Shown here one piece after another: positions 8,361-15,267 of a stretch of 32,603 nucleotides of DNA (its first letter is position 1; each line of letters opens with the position of its first letter). The position numbers and the translations under genes are program-made. Source of the DNA: a virus; IMG/VR virus record IMGVR_UViG_3300013137_002972, positions 1 to 32,603 of that record; one strand, 5' to 3'. The notes below the pieces were generated by a model. The model was not told the DNA's origin and made no database searches. It saw nothing but the letters and a program-made list of their open reading frames with translations.

Positions 8361-8386
8361 GGCGTTCTGGCAATAGTGCCAGTTAA
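8361..8386 (-). repeat. Copy 1 of a dispersed 25-bp palindromic element
   Basis: On the minus strand it reads TTAACTGGCA-CTAT-TGCCAGAACGCC. Arms CTGGCA and TGCCAG form a hairpin. Apart from its four-base loop it is identical over 21 bases to the element at 31851-31875, and nearly so to that at 22052-22076. It sits in the 140-bp gap between the membrane-protein gene and the DUF2730-like gene. Nothing else is evident in that gap. Confidence 0.8.
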
Positions 8387-8444
8387 AAGGAAGGAAAGAC
8401 TACCAGATCAGTTTACTGCAAATCTCGAATGTAATTAATCTCGC

Positions 8445-9290
8445 TTATCTATCTGTATAAACCGTCAATTTGTCTGAAGATGGATCATATTCAGACTTAA
8501 CATAAGAAATCACAAGAGCCCCCAGGGCATTCTTTCCACGATAGGTCATATAAAATTCAGCCACGGTTCCTTTGTCAACGAAACGAGTCTCCACATGTTC
8601 AAAACTCCTGGGATCATTCATATTCTTTTTGACGAATGATACAAGTCGAGGCACTGAACCGTCGGTATCAATAACCGCCAGAATCTGTCTCATGCGCATC
8701 TTTGCTTTCTCATCTTTAACTCGGTCGGCCTCTCTTGTATAATATTCCCGCAGCTGTTTCTCGTATAACATCCGCTCCTCTGAGATTCTAATGATGCTTT
8801 GTTCGTAAATATAAGCATCCTCAAACAATTTGATTTCGATATCATGACGAATCCTACTCCTCTTAATCGGGATGGTTGCGCATCCATTACCATAGGATAC
8901 CTCCATGGAAATGGAATCATTCTTTATTTCGAGCAATTTCCCTGTTTGACTCTCTCCATCATTATAATAAACCGTAATTTGCTGCCCTATTTTCGGTCGA
9001 GAGAACTTCTGTAAATAGACATTGTTCCAGTAGTTTGAACGCTCATTCCAATTTGGCTCCACAGGGGCTGCCTCTTTTGTTTCGACAGGTTCGATCTTTA
9101 CTGGCTTTGGACTTGGTTTTGCGTGCACGGAAAGAGATGTCGTACGGGGTTCAGCAACCTGTTGCTTCTTTTCTGGCATCCACAAACCGTAGATCGATAG
9201 CAGAAGAATGATTATCAGAAAAGCTGTTCCACAGCCACAACCGGTTCTTTTATAGCGATGTTCAATAATAATTTTCTGTGGTTCACTCAC
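8445..9290 (-). CDS. Single-pass membrane protein coupled to the repressor
   Basis: A 281-aa protein starting with GTG at 9290, which overlaps the repressor stop as GTGA and has GGAGG in front. A cytoplasmic basic N-terminus precedes one membrane helix (about 20-38, GTAFLIIILLLSIYGLWMP). Then follow a Pro/Lys/Glu-rich spacer, an SH3-like beta region (about 100-150), a charged helix, and a C-terminal domain with VSFVKKNMNDPRSFEHVETR and TYRGKNALGALVISY. I have seen that last motif in phage and bacterial membrane proteins but know no function for it. Co-translation with the repressor means it should be made in the lysogen; superinfection exclusion is a reasonable guess. Confidence 0.75.
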   Translation of the reverse strand: MSEPQKIIIEHRYKRTGCGCGTAFLIIILLLSIYGLWMPEKKQQVAEPRTTSLSVHAKPSPKPVKIEPVETKEAAPVEPNWNERSNYWNNVYLQKFSRPKIGQQITVYYNDGESQTGKLLEIKNDSISMEVSYGNGCATIPIKRSRIRHDIEIKLFEDAYIYEQSIIRISEERMLYEKQLREYYTREADRVKDEKAKMRMRQILAVIDTDGSVPRLVSFVKKNMNDPRSFEHVETRFVDKGTVAEFYMTYRGKNALGALVISYVKSEYDPSSDKLTVYTDR

Positions 9291-9784
9291 CCCCCGCCTC
9301 CATTCGCCTTCTGATCCTCTTCTAGCATCTTTCGCGATTCGTGTTTTTGCCGTTTTACCTCGTTTGGATAATTCGCAATACACCATTTCCGATATTCTTC
9401 TATAAGAAAATCAATCTGTCTCTTAAAGGCATCAAAATCTTCGGGTGCCCTACAAATGGAATTAGCCTGATGACGAAGATCATCCATCAGTTTTTGAGTT
9501 CTCTTGTCCGTTTGTAGTTCAGTTTCTTTTATAAAGCTGACCTCATCTGAAGCGAGCACTATCGAGTCTTCCCGTCCGAGCAGCCAGTCAACAGTAACAC
9601 CGCAGCGGTTAGCAATTTCTTGTAATATAACCGCATCGGGTATTCTCCCGTCTTCGTAACGCTGATAATTCTGCGGATTGGAAATGCCCAGAAAACGAGC
9701 AAATGAGGCTTTTTTCATGTCTTTTCTTAGACTTCTGAGCCTTAATGAAAAAATACTTTTATCACCAATTTGGTGTTGACTCAT
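9287..9784 (-). CDS. XRE-family phage repressor
   Basis: Lysogeny-type repressor. The 165-aa protein has an N-terminal helix-turn-helix of the XRE/Cro-CI class (about 14-70): LRSLRKDMKKASFARFLGI, then NPQNYQRYEDGRIPDAVILQEIANRCGVTVDWLLG, which is diagnostic. The C-terminal half is helical and lacks an autoproteolysis (LexA/CI) site, so induction would need another trigger. The start at 9784 has GGAG six bases upstream. It is divergent from the Ner-like gene with only 28 bases between the start codons, so both are controlled from one short region. Confidence 0.88.
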   Translation of the reverse strand: MSQHQIGDKSIFSLRLRSLRKDMKKASFARFLGISNPQNYQRYEDGRIPDAVILQEIANRCGVTVDWLLGREDSIVLASDEVSFIKETELQTDKRTQKLMDDLRHQANSICRAPEDFDAFKRQIDFLIEEYRKWCIANYPNEVKRQKHESRKMLEEDQKANGGGG

Positions 9785-9822
9785 AACCGCTCCGGTGTTA
9801 ATTGTATCACTAATGAATCAAG
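9761..9822. promoter_or_regulatory. Divergent repressor/early switch with candidate operators
   Basis: The two divergent start codons (9784 leftward, 9813 rightward) are 28 bases apart. Visible elements: perfect inverted repeat CACCAA-T-TTGGTG (9763-9775) within the first codons of the repressor; direct repeats GGTGTTGA (9772-9779) and GGTGTTAA (9794-9801), 22 bp or about two helical turns apart; imperfect dyad TTGTATCA-CTAA-TGAATCAA (9802-9821). A rightward -35-like TTGACT at 9776-9781 has only poor -10 candidates near 9797-9804. A leftward -10-like TACAAT is the complement of 9801-9806. Assignment as operators is inference from symmetry and position. Confidence 0.6.
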
Positions 9823-10028
9823 ACGTACAAAAATTTAATCCGATAGAAGTTCAGATAGCCCTTCTGAAAAACGGTTATCGATCTCTCAGGTCCTGGTCTC
9901 AGCTTCATGGTTTTCAACAGCCCACAGTCTGGCGTGCTATTCATGCAGATCATCAGGGCCGCCTTTCAAGATTAATCCGTAAAACTCTACGCCGGGAACT
10001 TGGTCTAACACAAGGAGAAAAAGAATGA
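9813..10028 (+). CDS. Ner-like / BcepMu gp16-like HTH regulator
   Basis: First gene of the rightward early operon, 71 aa. The segment IQIALLKNGY-type start followed by SLRSWSQLHGFQQPTVWRAIH and a basic tail resembles the small HTH proteins (Ner, BcepMu gp16) that turn down the early and repressor promoters in transposable phages. No ribosome site precedes the ATG at 9813, or the in-frame GTG at 9795. With the possible promoter at 9776-9804 the transcript might be leaderless. It is followed by a strongly coupled gene (ATGA overlap). Confidence 0.72.
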   Translation: MNQDVQKFNPIEVQIALLKNGYRSLRSWSQLHGFQQPTVWRAIHADHQGRLSRLIRKTLRRELGLTQGEKE

Positions 10029-10276
10029 AGTTATCAACAGGCCGGAAATCAATGGTCATAAAGGCAGGTCAGATTGAGGTTTTGCCTCCATCTGCACCGG
10101 TAACGGTGACTGGTAAAGTCACCGTTGCCGCGCAGCAGATTCGCAGCCTTATGGAGAATCCTCATGCATGGGAAGACGTTAAGCTGTCAGAGCTTCCCAA
10201 TTTGATCCGCCTTTTTGCTCAAATTGAATCCGATCTGCTTGTTCTCAGAAAGCGTCATTTCGTAAGCCAGCGTTAG
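10025..10276 (+). CDS. Small early protein, unknown function
   Basis: An 83-aa protein with strong translation signals (AAGGAG seven bases before an ATG that overlaps the previous stop). The N-terminus is basic and Val/Thr-rich (VTVTGKVTVAAQQI), followed by two helices with acidic and Leu residues ending in a basic tail. I do not recognise a family. Its position between the Ner-like regulator and ParB-like genes suggests an early role in regulation or transposition. Confidence 0.7.
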   Translation: MKLSTGRKSMVIKAGQIEVLPPSAPVTVTGKVTVAAQQIRSLMENPHAWEDVKLSELPNLIRLFAQIESDLLVLRKRHFVSQR

Positions 10277-10292
10277 AGAAAGGAGAATTAAC

Positions 10293-10664
10293 ATGTCCAG
10301 CTCTGCGATAAAGTTCGCCATCATTGGGTTGCAAAAACTAGCTGCCGAAAAAGGAGAGTTCAAAGCAGAATATCGCGGATTGATTTTCGTCTCTCCGTCA
10401 CAATTAGAAGTCCATCCTGATTTCGGAAACCTTCCGAAAAATCATTCCGTAGGCGATCTTGTCGAATCTATCAACACGCTGGGCTTTTTGAAGCCGATAA
10501 TAGTTGTCTCAAATCCGGATAAGCCGGGCAATTTCTTCGTGGTTGACGGCAAGCGCAGACTTTCTGCCGCAAGACGCTTTAAGAAAATTCCCTGTTACCA
10601 TTATATGACAAATAACCCAAGAAGGCTCGGACACACACTTCATTTTCAAAACATCATCGGTTAA
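10293..10664 (+). CDS. ParB/Sulfiredoxin-fold protein, first of two
   Basis: A 123-aa stand-alone ParB N-terminal-like domain. FVSPSQLEVHPDFGNLP (32-48), then DLVESINTLGFLKPIIVV and the nucleotide-binding box VVDGKRRLSAARR (83-95) follow the ParB order. Family members bind CTP or act as nucleases. There is no HTH or dimerisation domain. The ATG has AAAGGAG upstream. It precedes a second, longer ParB-like gene and the transposase. The role may be to support transposition target or segregation steps; this is not known for Mu itself. Confidence 0.85.
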   Translation: MSSSAIKFAIIGLQKLAAEKGEFKAEYRGLIFVSPSQLEVHPDFGNLPKNHSVGDLVESINTLGFLKPIIVVSNPDKPGNFFVVDGKRRLSAARRFKKIPCYHYMTNNPRRLGHTLHFQNIIG

Positions 10665-10673
10665 GGAGAAATC

Positions 10674-11540
10674 ATGAAACACGAAACAAGAAAAATAAAC
10701 GAACTCTCAATCCATCCATTGCTCAAAGAATCACCCATGTTGGACAGTTCGCATCCGGATTGCCTGGCAATCCGTGAGTGTATTCAAGCGAATGGGCTTA
10801 ATGATTCTCCGATTAAAATTAACGGTGATAATCAAATCATCGACGGGCGTCATCGGGTCAGAGAAGCCGAAGTCTTGGGACTCGAACATGTTCCGGTAAT
10901 AATGGTCTCAAATGACAAGATTTGTGATGTAATTACCGACTCTCTTTTTGCGCGCCGGCATCTTTTAAAATGGCAGATTGCTTACTGTCTTTTCCCGATA
11001 ATCGAAGCCAAATTTGGTGATGGTAAAGCCCGTCGGCTGGAAAATCTGAAAAAAGGCATTAAGCCTGGGAAAAGTTCAAAAAGCCCAATGAATCCCCGAA
11101 CCCCGTGCGGCGCGGGTTCGGGAGAATTTCTCTCCCCCTTTGAGGCATTTCTCCGGACACACGACATCTCCGAAGATATATGGGAACGTATCCTGAAAAT
11201 CCGCATAGCCTTCAAAAGCCATCCTGAACTGCGCGACAAATTGGAACACAGAATGTTCTCTCATGACGCGAAAATATTCATAGGCCCGGAAGGTGTCATG
11301 AAAGCCATCGGCACAATAACTGGAGCGTACGGATCCGACGAAAAGCCAGATCTCGTTGCAGCTCGAAATGACTATCCGCGCCTCATTAACCAATGGCTCG
11401 GAAAAACGACCGCGCAATTCAAGTTCTGGGAAAAGATTTCATCTTCACAGCGTGAGAAAGTGACGATGGAAATCGCCGAAACCATCAGTCTCTGGCCAAA
11501 GGAAGTTCTCTCCGTGCTCAAGCGTTCATTGAAAGGTTGA
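10674..11540 (+). CDS. ParB-like protein, second of two
   Basis: A 288-aa ParB-like protein. The N-terminal domain reads LSIHPLL, then AIRECIQANGLNDSPIKI and the box IIDGRHRVREAEVLGLEHVPVIMV (about 55-78). This is the DGRHR variant of the ParB box, followed by a helical region (SLFARRHLLKWQIAYCLFPI) that may bind DNA. A linker at residues 139-152 is Pro/Gly/Ser-rich and is encoded by a 9-bp-arm palindrome (11095-11122), probably an inserted repeat. Good AAGGAG start. It ends three bases before the transposase gene, so the two are surely co-expressed. A DNA-binding helper of the transpososome is possible. Confidence 0.85.
   Translation: MKHETRKINELSIHPLLKESPMLDSSHPDCLAIRECIQANGLNDSPIKINGDNQIIDGRHRVREAEVLGLEHVPVIMVSNDKICDVITDSLFARRHLLKWQIAYCLFPIIEAKFGDGKARRLENLKKGIKPGKSSKSPMNPRTPCGAGSGEFLSPFEAFLRTHDISEDIWERILKIRIAFKSHPELRDKLEHRMFSHDAKIFIGPEGVMKAIGTITGAYGSDEKPDLVAARNDYPRLINQWLGKTTAQFKFWEKISSSQREKVTMEIAETISLWPKEVLSVLKRSLKG
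11095..11122. repeat. Palindrome inside the second parB-like gene
   Basis: Perfect 9-bp arms CCCGAACCC (11095-11103) and GGGTTCGGG (11114-11122) around a GC-rich ten-base loop. It encodes Pro/Gly/Ser-rich residues about 141-150, which look like a linker between the ParB domain and the helical C-terminal region. This is consistent with in-frame insertion of a short palindromic repeat. Confidence 0.65.
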
Positions 11541-11543
11541 GTA

Positions 11544-13427
11544 ATGTTCGAGGGCTGGAAAGAAGCTGAAATATCGGAATATCAAGCGCGGCGACGTATT
11601 CTGGAAAAAGCCGACAGCGTCTCCGGCAGCTCCAAGAAGAAGGCCGCGGCTGCTGGAGTTTCTTATGCAACACTCTACCGGTTGCGGGAACTCTGGCAGA
11701 TGGTTGTTGATTCCGGTAATCATCGTCTTCTCTTACGCTCCAAGTCTCCTGGCCGCCCGGCTGTTGCAAAGCATCTCTCCCAGGACGCTGTTAATCGGTT
11801 GCGCAGGCAGCGGATCAAGTGCGGATCCACGGCGTTGACAATCCAGCATTTTGCCGACGATCCGCTCTGTCCGGATTCGATCCGGGAAAAGATTCTTGCA
11901 ATGAAGGACCCGCACACGATTCCAATCTCGCTTCGTCGCGCCTGCAACGTAACGCCGGAAATGGAAGCCCTCTATCGCGGACCGGTTGCCTATCAGCATG
12001 TCGCGTTCAAATGCCGGCACGAGCCAATTGTGATTGATCCCGTAACCCAGCTGAAGCGGGATCTCATGGCCGGCGATATCTACATTTCTGATGATATGTC
12101 CCGAAACAGATATTTCTGGTTTGAACTGGACGATCCGGACATGGAGACCAGGTCAAATCGCGGCGATAAACTCGCCCAGAAATACGGCGTCGCCCTGGGC
12201 CGCCAGGGTCTCTATACAATGGATGGCCGGGGCAAGTGGCTAGGTTTGACTCTCATCGGCTGCGCCCGCGATGCCTATACCTCTGCCGATGTCCTGCGCC
12301 ACATGCGCGAGATCCTTGCCGAATACGGCAAGCCCCGCCTCGGCTGGATCCTGGAGAAAGGCTGCTGGGCTGCGCGTAAGGTGGACGGTGAGGAAATCTG
12401 GGCAACGGAAGAAGAGCGCATGAATGTTGTAGGCGGTTTGCGCTCCCTCGGTTTCTCTGTTGATCACGTTCATACATCCGAAGGCAAGGCGCTGATCGAA
12501 GTCGGCTTCAATCAACTCCAGAGAGTTCAAGCCCTTCAAGAAGGCGCTCCGGATATCGGTCGCAAACGCGGCGAGATGGAGCGCGAAACAAAATTGATTC
12601 TGCGGATCCAGGCCGGAGTCATGCACCCTGCGGAAGCCGGCCTGGAACATTTTACCGAAGCACTCGGGCTCGATCGCAAAGCCTGCAGCTGGATGAATGC
12701 CAGGAAGAAATTCGGACGCATTCAAAACGGCATCCCGGATGAAAACTGGGTGCGGGACACAACGCGCTTTGCTTTGAAAAAACTGGAACCTCAAGACATG
12801 GGAGTCTTTATGCCGATAAAATTCGAGACAGAAATCAGGCACGGCTGCGTCGAAAAGAAAATCGCCGGTCGGTCTTTCAGATTCACAATGCCGGAACTCT
12901 TCGGCGAGCTTGGTGCCGAGTACAGGCTTTATGTCATGTTCGACGATTCCAATCCCGCCGCCGGCGCGGAGATATACAACCTGGAAACAGGGACCCGGAA
13001 CATTCGCAACTGGAAGTTTATGGAACATCTGGGCAATGCCGAATGGGAAAAGGAACGTCCGCTGTTCGGCTATTCAGACGAAGTCGCCGAAAGTTCCGAA
13101 CGCCGGCGCAGAAATGCGCGGGCATTCAAGGCTGCTTATGCCGGCACGGGCATCTTTGGCAAGCGTGCCGCAACCGCAATCGAAACCAGGGACGGTCGCG
13201 GCAATCTATCTTCCATCTCAGTTTCCGGCATGTCCGCCGTAGCCCCGGCGAAAGCGGACGAGGCAACCCGCCCCGCGAAAGCCTCCTTCATCCGGCAAGG
13301 CCGTAGCGGGGTTGGTTTGCTTCCCAATGAGGATGCTTCGACAGATTCGACAAGCTCACCGCGAACTGATTTCAGGTCGAAACGGAGTCGGAAAATCTTG
13401 AACAGGCTGGATTTGGTGGAGGCGTAA
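11544..13427 (+). CDS. MuA-like DDE transposase
   Basis: Catalyses the strand transfer by which the phage inserts and replicates. 627 aa: an HTH at about 32-52 (KKAAAAGVSYATLYRLRELW), a second DNA-binding region, then an RNase H-fold core from about 170 to 340. First catalytic Asp is D183 or D184 (GDIYISDDMS), and the last acidic residue is E319 (KALIEVGFNQLQRV). Where the second Asp is expected (PxxxxxDNG) the protein has ILEKGCW, with Glu271. A beta-barrel and basic region follow to about residue 545. The tail (550-627) is low-complexity and is encoded by two short repeats. The start follows AAAGG. Followed by MuB. Confidence 0.92.
   Translation: MFEGWKEAEISEYQARRRILEKADSVSGSSKKKAAAAGVSYATLYRLRELWQMVVDSGNHRLLLRSKSPGRPAVAKHLSQDAVNRLRRQRIKCGSTALTIQHFADDPLCPDSIREKILAMKDPHTIPISLRRACNVTPEMEALYRGPVAYQHVAFKCRHEPIVIDPVTQLKRDLMAGDIYISDDMSRNRYFWFELDDPDMETRSNRGDKLAQKYGVALGRQGLYTMDGRGKWLGLTLIGCARDAYTSADVLRHMREILAEYGKPRLGWILEKGCWAARKVDGEEIWATEEERMNVVGGLRSLGFSVDHVHTSEGKALIEVGFNQLQRVQALQEGAPDIGRKRGEMERETKLILRIQAGVMHPAEAGLEHFTEALGLDRKACSWMNARKKFGRIQNGIPDENWVRDTTRFALKKLEPQDMGVFMPIKFETEIRHGCVEKKIAGRSFRFTMPELFGELGAEYRLYVMFDDSNPAAGAEIYNLETGTRNIRNWKFMEHLGNAEWEKERPLFGYSDEVAESSERRRRNARAFKAAYAGTGIFGKRAATAIETRDGRGNLSSISVSGMSAVAPAKADEATRPAKASFIRQGRSGVGLLPNEDASTDSTSSPRTDFRSKRSRKILNRLDLVEA
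13232..13259. repeat. Inverted repeat in the transposase C-terminal coding region
   Basis: Arms GTCCGC (13232-13237) and GCGGAC (13254-13259) flank GTAGCCCCGGCGAAA-type sequence. The pattern TCCGCCGTAG...GGCGAAAGCGGA resembles short palindromic repeats dispersed in many environmental bacterial genomes. Here it is read in frame as residues 563-572 of the transposase. Confidence 0.6.
13336..13367. repeat. Second invasive-type repeat in the transposase tail
   Basis: CTTCGACAGATTCGACAAGC followed by TCACCGCGAAC. It resembles the widespread TTCGACAAGCTCAxxxCGAAC short repeats. It encodes Ser/Thr-rich residues about 598-609 of the transposase, outside any recognisable domain. Confidence 0.55.
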
Positions 13428-13460
13428 GAAAGAAGTCAGAAACAAAAAGGAGATAGCGTC

Positions 13461-14447
13461 ATGACAGAACAGCAGAAAAGAGTCAGTGAATTGATAGACC
13501 GGATCGAGAAACATCAGAGAGCGCTTAGATTGTCGGACAACCAGTTTGTTGCCAGGTATCAGCGTTACCTCGGCTCAACAAAGACCTGGAGAGAGAGACT
13601 GTGCGGACGGTCCTGGAACGAGTTCGGTTCGCGGCTGGATAAGTGGGAGAAGAAGCTCAATGCGTTCGTTGCCGATCTCGATGGCGGCACGGCGATGGAT
13701 GAATTTTATCGCGAGTTGCCCATAGCCCGTTACGGTTTTGCCGTCTACGATGCGCTCCAGGGAGCCAGGACGGATCGCCGCTGCGCAATTCTGCCGGGCG
13801 GTTACGGCATTGGCAAAACCTGGACACTGCGCCGCATTGCCCAGGAGAATCCGGCCAGCGCGGTCTTTATGTCTGCAAACGAGACCTGGAAGGACAGCCG
13901 CATGGCGATAGTAAGAGGCATGGCCTTTGCGCTGGGTTGTCCAGAAGGTCTGTCGGCAGCAGCCACCTTCCGGAACATAATCGAGTTCCTCAAAGCAAAC
14001 CCGATGACGCTCCTGATTGACGAAGTCCACGAGGGCGGCGTCCTTCTCATGAAACTCGTGAAGGCCCTCATAAACGAAACTCCCGCCAAGTTCCTGCTTG
14101 GGACATATCCAACCGCCTGGAACCGGCTTGTCTCGGGATCGACCGATGCAACCGCCGAGGCGCAGCAGCTTCTTGGCCGGACCATGAAGCCAATCAAAAC
14201 AGAATGGATCAAAGGTTTGAACCTCAAGGATGTTGAAAAATATCTGGAGTTGTCCACCGGGCTTAACGGGGAATGCAAACTCCTGGCGGAACAGATCCTG
14301 CCCGACATCCGGCGCGGCGGCAATTTCCGCGTTCTCGCGGACGCCATTGAACTGGCGAAAATGAACGCCGATGAAACCGGCGAAGAGATTGATGCGGAAT
14401 TTATCCAGGCGGCAGTTCACGAGCTTCTGCCCAGCGAAAGGAAATAG
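13461..14447 (+). CDS. MuB-like transposition AAA+ ATPase
   Basis: ATP-dependent DNA-binding protein that selects target DNA and activates the transposase. 328 aa. An N-terminal HTH-like region (about 20-65, LRLSDNQFVARYQRYLGSTKTW) is followed by Walker A GGYGIGKT (113-120), Walker B TLLIDE (183-188), sensor-like FLLGTYP and a C-terminal helical bundle (about 250-328) as in MuB/TniB-type proteins. An AAGGAG site precedes the ATG. It lies 33 bases downstream of the transposase, in the Mu A-B order. Confidence 0.93.
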   Translation: MTEQQKRVSELIDRIEKHQRALRLSDNQFVARYQRYLGSTKTWRERLCGRSWNEFGSRLDKWEKKLNAFVADLDGGTAMDEFYRELPIARYGFAVYDALQGARTDRRCAILPGGYGIGKTWTLRRIAQENPASAVFMSANETWKDSRMAIVRGMAFALGCPEGLSAAATFRNIIEFLKANPMTLLIDEVHEGGVLLMKLVKALINETPAKFLLGTYPTAWNRLVSGSTDATAEAQQLLGRTMKPIKTEWIKGLNLKDVEKYLELSTGLNGECKLLAEQILPDIRRGGNFRVLADAIELAKMNADETGEEIDAEFIQAAVHELLPSERK

Positions 14448-14450
14448 GCA

Positions 14451-14651
14451 ATGATAACACGATGCAAAGGTTGCGGCGCTGAAATCATGTTCGTGCAGAC
14501 TGTTGCCGGAAGAATGCATCCGGTGAATCTCCCTGCGGAGAAACGCTGGGTCAAGGATCCGGACGCGCACATTTATGCCTTGTGCGACACGCATACCAGT
14601 CATTTCGCGACATGTCCGAAGAGCGCGGAGTTCCGCGGACAGAAAGAATAA
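14451..14651 (+). CDS. Small zinc-ribbon protein
   Basis: A 66-aa protein beginning CKGCGAEI (C5, C8), with Cys45 and Cys55 plus two nearby His in the C-terminal half (ALCDTHTSHFATC), consistent with a single zinc site. AAAGGA precedes the ATG and the gene begins three bases after the MuB stop. Such ribbons commonly bind nucleic acid, but the partner is unknown. Confidence 0.75.
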   Translation: MITRCKGCGAEIMFVQTVAGRMHPVNLPAEKRWVKDPDAHIYALCDTHTSHFATCPKSAEFRGQKE

Positions 14652-14706
14652 TCCAACGTCACCGGGAAGAGGATCCTGGAAGAACACATGGAAGGAATAA
14701 TACGTC

Positions 14707-15267
14707 ATGGCTAAGAAAATTAAAATTCACAGCGAAGATTTCACACCTGCAGAGATCGGTTTCCTTGTCGGCGAACTTGCCGAACAGGAAATACAGTCGG
14801 CCCAGATTATTGCCGATATGAATGCCGAACTCGACAGCGTCCGGGCGCGGTACGAAAGCAAACTTCAGATCCTGCGAAGCAATATCAATCTCCGCCGCGA
14901 GGCATTGGAGCAGTGGGCGGAAGCGCATGCAGAACTGTTTATCTCTCCCAACCCGCGATCGATGGAGTTTGAACGCGGGACGATCGGGTTCCGCACCGGC
15001 ATGCCGAAGCTGAAACTACTTCCCAGGCGCACCTGGGAATCGGTGAAAGAGTACCTCGAAAAATCAAAGCAGCTTGAATACACCCGCGCCGAAATCTCCG
15101 TCGCCAGGGATTTACTGATTGCCGATGCGGATACGCTGGGTGAGGAAAAGCTCAAGGCAATCGGAGTCAAGGTTGTCCAGGACGATGCCTTCTTCTGTGA
15201 CATTAAGGCCGACCGTGCGGTTAAGCAGGACGTTGCAAAAAATGAAGACGTACGAAATAAAAACTAA
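14707..15267 (+). CDS. gam: Host-nuclease inhibitor Gam
   Basis: Binds DNA ends and protects them from host RecBCD-type exonucleases (a Ku-like family). The 186-aa protein has the expected size and Mu Gam layout: a long N-terminal coiled coil (about 10-80, IGELAEQE-like and INLRREALEQWAEAHAELF), then RSMEFERGTIGFRTGMPKL, which is the Gam signature, and a basic region followed by the EEKLKAIGVKVVQDD strand. AAGGA precedes the start. It sits in the early operon as in Mu. Confidence 0.92.
   Translation: MAKKIKIHSEDFTPAEIGFLVGELAEQEIQSAQIIADMNAELDSVRARYESKLQILRSNINLRREALEQWAEAHAELFISPNPRSMEFERGTIGFRTGMPKLKLLPRRTWESVKEYLEKSKQLEYTRAEISVARDLLIADADTLGEEKLKAIGVKVVQDDAFFCDIKADRAVKQDVAKNEDVRNKN

Noticed and set aside
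12240-13028. 262-codon minus-strand frame opposite the transposase
   Set aside because: Antisense shadow of the transposase core; Phe/His-rich composition is a codon-bias artefact.
13575-14708. 377-codon minus-strand frame opposite MuB
   Set aside because: Opposite the MuB ATPase whose Walker motifs are certain; the translation has no motif and lies across several gene borders.
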